DNA of 64,000 nucleotides from Erwinia pyri. GTDB lineage: Bacteria; Pseudomonadota; Gammaproteobacteria; Enterobacterales; Enterobacteriaceae. The notes beneath the pieces were generated by a model, which saw nothing but the letters and a program-made list of their open reading frames with translations, was not told where the DNA came from and did not search any database. The stretch covers positions 1,178,001 through 1,242,000 of the forward strand of contig NZ_CP132353.1 of NCBI RefSeq assembly GCF_030758455.1, written 5' to 3'. Of this stretch, positions 57,901-64,000 are shown piece after piece (the first letter of the stretch is position 1; each line of letters starts with the position of its first letter). Made by a program: the position numbers and the translations under genes.

Positions 57901-58674
57901 ATGGCGATCCCTGAAGAGCTGACCAGCACGCTGGAGCTGGAGAATTTTTCCCTGTGGTATGGCGACAAGCAGGCGTTAAAAACCATCTCGCAGCGCTTCC
58001 CTGAAAACCGGATTACCGCACTGATTGGCCCTTCAGGCTGCGGTAAATCGACATTATTACGCAGCCTGAACCGGATGAATGAGCTGATTGATGGCTGCCG
58101 GACGGAAGGGGATATTCGACTTCATCAGCAGTCGATTATGTCAGCCACTCAGGACCTGGCCGCGCTACGCAGAAGGGTGGGGATGGTGTTTCAGCGCCCG
58201 AATCCGTTTCCGAAAACTATTTACGAAAACGTGGTCTACGGCCTGCGATTACAGGGGGTGCGCGACCGACGCGTGCTGGATGAGGCGGTAGAGCGCGCCT
58301 TACGCGCGGCGGCGTTATGGGCCGAGGTGAAAGATAACCTCTGGCAAAACGCCCTGACGCTCTCCAGCGGGCAGCAGCAGCGGCTGGTGATTGCGCGAGC
58401 CATTGCGATCGAACCCGAAATTTTGCTGCTGGATGAACCGACATCGGCGCTGGACCCTATCTCCACGCTGGTGATTGAGGAGCTGATGAGCACGCTCAAG
58501 CAGCATTTCACGCTGATCCTGGTCACCCACAATATGCAGCAGGCGGCGCGGGTATCCGATTTCACCGCCTTTATGCATCAGGGCAGCGTGGTGGAGTTTG
58601 GCGAGACGGACGAACTGTTTACCACGCCGCGCCAGCGCCGTACCGAAGATTACATTACCGGGCGCTACGGCTGA
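57901..58674 (+). CDS. pstB: phosphate ABC transporter ATPase (PstB-like)
   Basis: This is the ATP-hydrolysing subunit. Walker A is GPSGCGKST, the Q loop is [16 protein letters not shown] (typical of PstB), Walker B is [13 protein letters not shown] and the H loop VTHN. The ABC signature reads LSSGQQQRL instead of the usual LSGGQ, a change in the residue that contacts the gamma phosphate of ATP across the dimer. ATG 57901 is used; a GTG at 57892 is possible. Ten bases separate it from pstA. No phoU follows. Confidence 0.85.
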   Translation: MAIPEELTSTLELENFSLWYGDKQALKTISQRFPENRITALIGPSGCGKSTLLRSLNRMNELIDGCRTEGDIRLHQQSIMSATQDLAALRRRVGMVFQRPNPFPKTIYENVVYGLRLQGVRDRRVLDEAVERALRAAALWAEVKDNLWQNALTLSSGQQQRLVIARAIAIEPEILLLDEPTSALDPISTLVIEELMSTLKQHFTLILVTHNMQQAARVSDFTAFMHQGSVVEFGETDELFTTPRQRRTEDYITGRYG

Positions 58675-58690
58675 GAAAACGCCAGCCGCA

Positions 58691-58724
58691 TAAAACAAAA
58701 CACCCGATGAAGTTCACCGGGTGT
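58691..58724 (-). terminator. terminator of purMN (and pstCAB)
   Basis: ACACCCG/CGGGTGT stem (58700-58706 with 58718-58724) with A-rich plus-strand DNA on the left, giving a U run for purMN transcripts; it also lies 26 bases after pstB. Confidence 0.7.
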
Positions 58725-58759
58725 GGGTATGGAGAATATCTGGCGGGTGGCCCTGGCGG

Positions 58760-59398
58760 TCAGTCGAAGGCGTGCCCTTCTTCAGGCAGCTTTTCGCCAT
58801 CCAGCCAGGCCGCGTTGTCCCGCATCTCCAGCCTGCCATCCACAAACCAGCTCACCACCAGCGGGTAGATAGCGTGCTCCTGATGCTGCACACGCGCGGT
58901 AACATCCTCTTCGCCATCTTCAGCAAATACCGGAACTTTCGCCTGAAGGATCACCGGGCCGCCATCCAGCTGCTCGGTCACAAAATGCACCGAGGTGCCG
59001 TGCTCTTCATCGCCATTTTCAATCGCCTGGCGATGCGTATGCAGGCCGGGATATTTCGGCAGCAGGGAAGGGTGAATGTTCAGCATGCGTCCGGCATAGT
59101 GCTGCACGAAGGCTGGGCTGAGAATGCGCATATAGCCAGCCAGCACCACCAGGTCGGGCGCATAAGCATCGATCTCCAGCATCAGCTGGTTATCGAACGC
59201 CTCGCGGTCCGCAAACTGGGAAGCGGCCAGCGCATGGGCGGGCACGCCCGCTTCACGCGCTCGCGTCAGACCATACGCCTGTGATTTATTGCTGAACACG
59301 GCAGCGACGCTGCCGCGGATCTGGCCCTGCTCACACGCATCCAGAATTGCCTGAAGGTTGCTTCCCTGCCCGGAAATCAACACTACCAGCCGTTTCAT
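58760..59398 (-). CDS. purN: phosphoribosylglycinamide formyltransferase (GAR transformylase)
   Basis: PurN uses 10-formyl-THF to formylate GAR in purine synthesis. The catalytic triad regions are visible: [19 protein letters not shown] with the catalytic Asn and His, and DGGPVILQ with the Asp. 212 residues is normal. The ATG overlaps the purM stop (ATGA). Confidence 0.96.
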   Translation of the reverse strand: MKRLVVLISGQGSNLQAILDACEQGQIRGSVAAVFSNKSQAYGLTRAREAGVPAHALAASQFADREAFDNQLMLEIDAYAPDLVVLAGYMRILSPAFVQHYAGRMLNIHPSLLPKYPGLHTHRQAIENGDEEHGTSVHFVTEQLDGGPVILQAKVPVFAEDGEEDVTARVQHQEHAIYPLVVSWFVDGRLEMRDNAAWLDGEKLPEEGHAFD

Positions 59399-60435
59399 GC
59401 GTTAATGACCACACGCTCATCGGAATCAGATGCTTTGATTACGCCAATTTTCCAGGCTTTTTCGCCTGCGTCGCTCATCAGCTGCACCGCTTTGTCCGCT
59501 TCCTCTGCGCTGAGGGCGATCAGCATGCCCACGCCACAGTTAAAGGTGCGGTACATCTCGTGACGACTGACGTTGCCCGCTTCCTGCATCCAGCCAAATA
59601 CCGCAGGCCACTGCCAGCTTGACTCTTCAATCACCGCCTGGGTGTTGTCAGGCAGCACGCGAGGGATGTTTTCCCAGAAGCCGCCGCCGGTGAGGTGGCA
59701 GATGGCATGCACCTCTACCTGTTCAATCAGGCTCAGCAGGTTTTTGACATAAATACGGGTTGGCTCCAGCAGGTGGTCAGCCAGCGGCTTGCCTTCCAGC
59801 TGAGTCGCTTCCGGGTCGGTTTTGCTGACTTCCAGAATTTTGCGCACCAGCGAATAACCGTTGGAGTGCGGGCCGCTTGAACCCAGCGCAATCAGCACGT
59901 CGCCATCCTGCACCTTGCTGCCGTCGATGATTTCTGACTTTTCCACTACGCCAACGCAGAAGCCTGCGACGTCATAATCTTCGCCATGATACATGCCCGG
60001 CATTTCAGCCGTTTCGCCACCCACCAGCGCACAGCCGGACTGGGAACAGCCTTCAGCGATGCCGGTGATCACGCTGGCTGCGGTCTCCACATCCAGTTTG
60101 CCGGTGGCATAATAATCCAGGAAGAACAGCGGCTCGGCGCCCTGTACCACCAAATCGTTCACGCACATCGCGACCAGGTCGATACCGATGGTATCGTGGC
60201 GTTTAAGGTCCATCGCCAGACGCAGCTTGGTGCCGACGCCGTCAGTGCCGGAAACCAGAACCGGCTCGCGGTATTTTTGCGGCAGCGCACAAAGGGCACC
60301 GAAACCGCCCAGTCCACCCATCACTTCCGGGCGACGAGTCTTTTTCACTACGCCTTTAATACGGTCGACTAAAGCATTACCCGCGTCGATGTCTACGCCG
60401 GCGTCTTTATAGCTGAGAGAGGTTTTGTCGGTCAC
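59395..60435 (-). CDS. purM: phosphoribosylformylglycinamidine cyclo-ligase (AIR synthetase)
   Basis: PurM closes the imidazole ring, converting FGAM to AIR. The ATP-binding/dimer motifs [28 protein letters not shown] and [11 protein letters not shown] are intact. It starts with GTG 60435 ([14 protein letters not shown]), as in E. coli, and has 346 residues. A near-perfect PurR box lies 66 bases upstream. purL, the preceding pathway step, lies at the other end of the window. Confidence 0.96.
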   Translation of the reverse strand: MTDKTSLSYKDAGVDIDAGNALVDRIKGVVKKTRRPEVMGGLGGFGALCALPQKYREPVLVSGTDGVGTKLRLAMDLKRHDTIGIDLVAMCVNDLVVQGAEPLFFLDYYATGKLDVETAASVITGIAEGCSQSGCALVGGETAEMPGMYHGEDYDVAGFCVGVVEKSEIIDGSKVQDGDVLIALGSSGPHSNGYSLVRKILEVSKTDPEATQLEGKPLADHLLEPTRIYVKNLLSLIEQVEVHAICHLTGGGFWENIPRVLPDNTQAVIEESSWQWPAVFGWMQEAGNVSRHEMYRTFNCGVGMLIALSAEEADKAVQLMSDAGEKAWKIGVIKASDSDERVVINA

Positions 60436-60500
60436 TGCGGATCCCCACGCGGTTTGCGGTTGGTGGTATGGAAAATAAAGCGCGGCAATTCTAACAGCGC

Positions 60501-60516
60501 AGGCAAACGTTTGCGA
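60501..60516. promoter_or_regulatory. PurR box of purMN
   Basis: AGGCAAACGTTTGCGA matches 14 of 16 bases of ACGCAAACGTTTGCGT with an intact central GCAAACGTTTGC. It lies 66 bases upstream of the purM start and is the best PurR site in the window. Confidence 0.85.
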
Positions 60517-60629
60517 GTGCCATCTGATGACGCGTTGCGGATAACTGAATTTTAGCCAATTCTTTAAGGGGCAGAGGAGGAATTAACAGAAGTTGCACTA
60601 AGTCATATGGCGTCGGGCGTAAATGGCGC

Positions 60630-60635
60630 TATAAT
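60630..60635 (+). promoter_or_regulatory. -10 box of upp
   Basis: TATAAT, 45 bases before the upp start codon. Confidence 0.55.
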
Positions 60636-60679
60636 CTCGCGATTTTTTTTTTGCAGCTTAACACTCCGGGAGTACAACA

Positions 60680-61306
60680 ATGAAGATCGTGGAAGTCAAA
60701 CACCCGCTGGTCAAACATAAACTGGGCCTGATGCGTGAACATGACGTAAGCACCAAGCGTTTTCGTGAACTCGCCTCAGAAGTGGGAAGTCTGCTGACTT
60801 ATGAAGCCACCTCCGACCTGGAAACCGAAACGGTGACCATTGAAGGCTGGAACGGTCCGGTAGAGATTGAGCAGATCAAAGGCAAGAAAATTACCGTGGT
60901 GCCGATCCTGCGTGCCGGGCTTGGCATGATGGAGGGCGTGCTGGAGCATGTTCCCAGCGCGCGCATCAGCGTAGTGGGCGTTTACCGTGATGAAGAGACG
61001 CTGGAGCCGGTGCCCTACTTCCAGAAGCTGGTGTCGAACATTGAAGAGCGTATGGCGCTGGTGGTTGACCCGATGCTGGCAACCGGCGGCTCGATGATCG
61101 CCACTATCGACCTGCTGAAAAAGGCGGGCTGCACCAGCATCAAAGTGCTGGTGCTGGTTGCCGCACCGGAAGGGATTGCCGCGCTGGAAAAAGCGCACCC
61201 GGATGTTGAGCTCTACACCGCGTCAGTTGATCAGGGACTGAACGAGAAGGGGTATATTATCCCCGGCTTGGGCGACGCAGGCGATAAGATCTTCGGTACG
61301 AAATAG
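60680..61306 (+). CDS. upp: uracil phosphoribosyltransferase
   Basis: Upp salvages uracil with PRPP to UMP. The PRPP-binding motif is [12 protein letters not shown] and the uracil-binding end is [16 protein letters not shown]. Length of 208 residues matches E. coli. uraA follows on the same strand after an attenuator-like hairpin. Confidence 0.97.
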   Translation: MKIVEVKHPLVKHKLGLMREHDVSTKRFRELASEVGSLLTYEATSDLETETVTIEGWNGPVEIEQIKGKKITVVPILRAGLGMMEGVLEHVPSARISVVGVYRDEETLEPVPYFQKLVSNIEERMALVVDPMLATGGSMIATIDLLKKAGCTSIKVLVLVAAPEGIAALEKAHPDVELYTASVDQGLNEKGYIIPGLGDAGDKIFGTK

Positions 61307-61320
61307 GAATGATGCAGACA

Positions 61321-61345
61321 AGCCGACCGCAGAGTCGGCTTTTTA
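61321..61345 (+). terminator. hairpin between upp and uraA
   Basis: AGCCGAC and GTCGGCT form a short stem with CGCAGA loop, followed by TTTTTATT. It probably reduces read-through from upp into uraA rather than blocking it. Confidence 0.7.
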
Positions 61346-61369
61346 TTGGGGTAAACTAAGGGTAATACT

Positions 61370-62653
61370 ATGACTCGTCGTGCAATTGGCGTCAGCGAGC
61401 GTCCGCCGCTGCTGCAAACTATTCCGCTCAGCTTCCAGCATCTGTTCGCCATGTTTGGCGCCACGGTACTGGTACCGATCCTGTTCCATATCAATCCGGC
61501 CACGGTGCTGCTGTTTAACGGGCTGGGCACGCTGCTCTATCTCTTTATCTGTAAGGGAAAAATCCCCGCCTATCTGGGTTCCAGCTTCGCCTTTATCTCC
61601 CCTGTATTACTTCTTCTGCCGCTGGGTTATGAAGTGGCGCTGGGCGGATTTATCCTTTGTGGCGTGCTCTTCTGTCTGGTGGCACTGATCGTTAAAAAGG
61701 CCGGAACCGGCTGGCTGGACGTGATGTTCCCCCCTGCGGCGATGGGCGCAATCGTGGCGGTAATCGGCCTGGAGCTGGCGGGCGTGGCGGCGAATATGGC
61801 GGGGCTGCTGCCTGCTAACGGCGCTGCCGTCGAGAGCAAAACCATTATTATTTCGATGGTCACCCTCGCCGTGACGGTATTTGGCTCCGTACTGTTCCGC
61901 GGCTTTATGGCGATTATCCCGATTCTGATCGGCGTGCTGGTGGGCTATGCGCTCTCCTCGGCAATGGGGATTGTGAACTGGTCTGCGGTAGAGGCTGCGC
62001 CCTGGTTTGCGCTGCCCACGTTCTATAAGCCCCGTTTCGAATGGGTGGCGATGCTGACTATTCTGCCTGCAGCGCTGGTGGTGATTGCGGAGCACATAGG
62101 GCATCTGGTGGTCACCGCCAATATCGTGAAAAAAGATCTGCTGAAAGATCCTGGCCTTCACCGGTCGATGTTTGCTAACGGGATCTCAACCGTGTTCTCC
62201 GGCTTCTTCGGCTCCACGCCTAACACCACCTACGGCGAAAACATTGGGGTGATGGCAATTACCCGCGTTTACAGCACCTGGGTGATTGGCGGTGCGGCTA
62301 TCCTCGCCATCCTGCTCTCCTGCGTGGGTAAGCTGGCGGCAGCAATTCAGGCTATTCCGGTGCCGGTAATGGGTGGCGTTTCGCTGCTGCTGTACGGCGT
62401 GATTGGCGCTTCCGGTATCCGCGTGCTGATCGAGTCAAAGGTTGACTATAACAAGGCGCAGAACCTGATCCTCACCTCGGTGATCCTGATTATCGGCGTC
62501 AGCGGCGCTACCGTACATATTGGTGCCGCCGAGCTGAAAGGGATGGCGCTGGCGACCATCGTGGGCGTTCTGCTGAGCCTGATCTTTAAGCTCATCAGCC
62601 TGGTGCGCCCGGAAGAAGTGGTGCTTGATCCTGAAGATCGGGATCGTCCATAA
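61370..62653 (+). CDS. uraA: uracil/proton symporter UraA
   Basis: This is an inner-membrane NCS2 transporter with 14 membrane segments over 427 residues. The substrate-site glutamates are in VVIAEHIGHLVVT and STPNTTYGENIGVMA. It works with upp in uracil uptake and salvage, 63 bp downstream of it. Confidence 0.95.
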   Translation: MTRRAIGVSERPPLLQTIPLSFQHLFAMFGATVLVPILFHINPATVLLFNGLGTLLYLFICKGKIPAYLGSSFAFISPVLLLLPLGYEVALGGFILCGVLFCLVALIVKKAGTGWLDVMFPPAAMGAIVAVIGLELAGVAANMAGLLPANGAAVESKTIIISMVTLAVTVFGSVLFRGFMAIIPILIGVLVGYALSSAMGIVNWSAVEAAPWFALPTFYKPRFEWVAMLTILPAALVVIAEHIGHLVVTANIVKKDLLKDPGLHRSMFANGISTVFSGFFGSTPNTTYGENIGVMAITRVYSTWVIGGAAILAILLSCVGKLAAAIQAIPVPVMGGVSLLLYGVIGASGIRVLIESKVDYNKAQNLILTSVILIIGVSGATVHIGAAELKGMALATIVGVLLSLIFKLISLVRPEEVVLDPEDRDRP

Positions 62654-62739
62654 AGCGGCAGATCCGGCCCGCGTTTATTAACGGAAGAAACTTGTGATAA
62701 ACTCCAGCCGGATTTTGCCCGATCACTACTGAGGTGCTT

Positions 62740-63441
62740 CTGAACACACCGGCACAGCTCTCTTTGCCACTCTATCTGCCCGATGATGAAACCTTCGCCA
62801 GTTTCTGGCCGGGGGAGAACCCCTCGCTGATCGCCGCACTGCAAAGCGCGTTGCAGCAGGAGCATGGCAGCTACTTCTATTTCTGGTCGCGTGAAGGGGG
62901 CGGTCGCAGCCATTTACTGCATGCCGCCTGTGCAGAACTCTCCGCCCGCGGCGAAGCTGTGGGCTATGTTCCGCTGGATAAGCGTACCTGGTTCGTGCCG
63001 GAAGTGCTGGACGGAATGGAGCAGCTGCCGCTGATCTGCATCGACAATATCGAATGCATCGCCGGGGATGAGCCCTGGGAAATGGCAATTTTCGATCTCT
63101 ATAACCGCATTCTCGAAACCGGCAGAACCCGCTTACTGATCACTGCAGATCGTCCTCCCCGGCAGCTGAACCTGAAGTTAGCCGATCTCGCTTCCCGTCT
63201 CGACTGGGGGCAGATTTACCGGCTTCAGCCGCTGTCCGATGAAGACAAGCTTCAGGCGCTGCAGCTGCGGGCCAGATTACGCGGGTTTGAGCTACCGGAA
63301 GATGTGGGCCGTTTCCTGCTGAAACGGTTGGATCGCGAGATGCGTACGCTGTTTGTGACGCTGGATAAACTGGATCGCGCTTCCATCAGTGCCCAGCGTA
63401 AGCTGACCATTCCGTTCGTGAAGGAAGCGCTGGGTCTCTGA
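62740..63441 (+). CDS. hda: DnaA regulatory inactivator Hda
   Basis: Hda, with the beta clamp, triggers ATP hydrolysis by DnaA and so prevents re-initiation of replication. The AAA+ domain resembles DnaA domain III; the N-terminal clamp-binding motif QLSLPL is at residues 6-11. The start is taken as CTG 62740 ([13 protein letters not shown]), with GAGG at 62731-62734 five bases away. E. coli hda also starts with CTG, which limits its level. The frame also has GTG 62734 inside the ribosome site. 233 residues from CTG. Confidence 0.93.
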   Translation: MNTPAQLSLPLYLPDDETFASFWPGENPSLIAALQSALQQEHGSYFYFWSREGGGRSHLLHAACAELSARGEAVGYVPLDKRTWFVPEVLDGMEQLPLICIDNIECIAGDEPWEMAIFDLYNRILETGRTRLLITADRPPRQLNLKLADLASRLDWGQIYRLQPLSDEDKLQALQLRARLRGFELPEDVGRFLLKRLDREMRTLFVTLDKLDRASISAQRKLTIPFVKEALGL

Positions 63442-63445
63442 CTCC

Positions 63446-63799
63446 TTACAGGATGGTCAGCACCTGCTCGGGCGGGCGGCCCAGGCGCGCTATACCTTTA
63501 TTGATGACAATTGGCCGCTCAATCAGTTTTGGATTTTCTGCCATCGCCTGCAGCAGCTGCGCCTCGCTCAACGTTTTATCTTCAAGCGCCAGCGTTTTAT
63601 AAATCTCTTCTTTCTTCCTCATCAGATCCCGTGCCGAGCTGAAGCCGAGCATAGCTAACAGCGCCTGCAGCGTTGCCACGTCCGGAGGCGATGCCAGATA
63701 AAGAATTACTTCTGGCTCAACCCCTTTTTCCTGGAGCAGCGTCAGCGTTTCCCGGCTTTTGGTACAGCGTGGATTGTGATAAATCTGCACTTCCGACAT
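63446..63799 (-). CDS. yfgD: ArsC/Spx-family protein YfgD
   Basis: A thioredoxin-fold protein of 117 residues related to arsenate reductase. The putative catalytic Cys is in YHNPRCTKSRETL near residue 12, followed by the conserved ERPIVINKGIARLGRP. The start ATG 63799 (MSEVQIYHNP) is conserved; an open extension to 63874 overlaps bepA and is rejected. It follows bepA by 13 bases, so both are one operon. True arsenate reductase activity has not been shown for such YfgD proteins. Confidence 0.88.
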   Translation of the reverse strand: MSEVQIYHNPRCTKSRETLTLLQEKGVEPEVILYLASPPDVATLQALLAMLGFSSARDLMRKKEEIYKTLALEDKTLSEAQLLQAMAENPKLIERPIVINKGIARLGRPPEQVLTIL

Positions 63800-63812
63800 G
63801 TTTTCTACCTGA

Positions 63813-64000
63813 TTATGATTTCTGATATTTGCGGAACCGTTCCTGTAGCTGGCGGAACTGGTCGATGCGGGCATCGTAGCGGGCCTGCTTCAGGCTGCCT
63901 AACGGCACGGCGGAGCTGGCGCTGCTCAGGCTTCTGATCGCCTGATCAAGTTGACCGTTGAGGGCCAGACTCTCGGCACGCGCCGCCTGCTCTTCATCGT
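63813..64000 (-). CDS. bepA: BepA chaperone/metalloprotease, C-terminal end (5' part outside window)
   Basis: The minus-strand frame from the window edge reads [20 protein letters not shown] and on to a stop at 63813-63815, with [20 protein letters not shown] near the end. This is the TPR C-terminus of BepA (YfgC), the periplasmic M48 protease that helps assemble or degrade LptD and other barrels. It lies before yfgD as in E. coli. Only about 61 residues are visible. Confidence 0.88.
   Translation of the reverse strand, partial: DEEQAARAESLALNGQLDQAIRSLSSASSAVPLGSLKQARYDARIDQFRQLQERFRKYQKS

Overview
This window is a chromosomal segment of a gammaproteobacterium of the order Enterobacterales, most likely Erwiniaceae (Erwinia/Pantoea type). 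Most proteins match Escherichia coli closely by eye and follow the E. coli 56-57 minute order: purL, glmY, glrK-qseG-glrR, glnB, hmp, glyA, hcaT, csiE, suhB, trmJ, iscR, iscS, pepB, sseB, sseA, ndk, rlmN, rodZ, ispG, hisS, yfgM, bamB, der, yfgJ, xseA, guaBA, yfgG, yfgF, ppx, ppk, purNM, upp, uraA, hda, yfgD (arsC family), bepA. Extra genes (queH, a pilW-like gene, protealysin, a PQQ dehydrogenase, a second pst set) point away from Escherichia. The family assignment is an inference from gene content.

Layout: 1-1.2 kb holds the 3' end of purL and the sRNA gene glmY, with a sigma54 promoter and upstream GlrR sites. 1.3-6 kb holds queH, the GlrK/QseG/GlrR signalling operon that should activate glmY, and glnB. 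6-15 kb holds nitric oxide detoxification (hmp with two NsrR boxes), glyA with a PurR box, hcaT/csiE, a DUF1007 plus NicO metal-transport pair, suhB and trmJ. At 15-17 kb the isc operon is reduced to iscR and iscS: iscU, iscA, hscB, hscA, fdx and iscX are not between iscS and pepB. 17-30.5 kb is mostly core housekeeping (pepB to yfgJ).

30.5-40.2 kb is an accessory block between yfgJ and xseA. It holds a membrane PQQ-dependent dehydrogenase, a decayed contact-dependent inhibition (CDI) locus, an Ail/OmpX-like porin, and a protealysin-like M4 protease with its emfourin inhibitor. In the CDI locus the TpsB transporter and a HlyC-type acyltransferase are intact. The giant cdiA is gone except for a C-terminal toxin fragment with an immunity gene and a second, separate cdiA scrap.

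40.2-64 kb returns to core genes with three further variations: an orphan HicB antitoxin with a truncated HicA vestige, mgtE, and a phosphate-type ABC transporter (pstC-pstA-pstB, no pstS or phoU) placed between ppk and purN. The c-di-GMP protein YfgF keeps its FNR box but has lost most EAL catalytic residues.

Functional links: PurR-type boxes tie glyA, guaBA and purMN into one purine regulon. ppk/ppx and the pst genes form a phosphate/polyphosphate neighbourhood. glmY with glrKGR forms the envelope/amino-sugar control loop.
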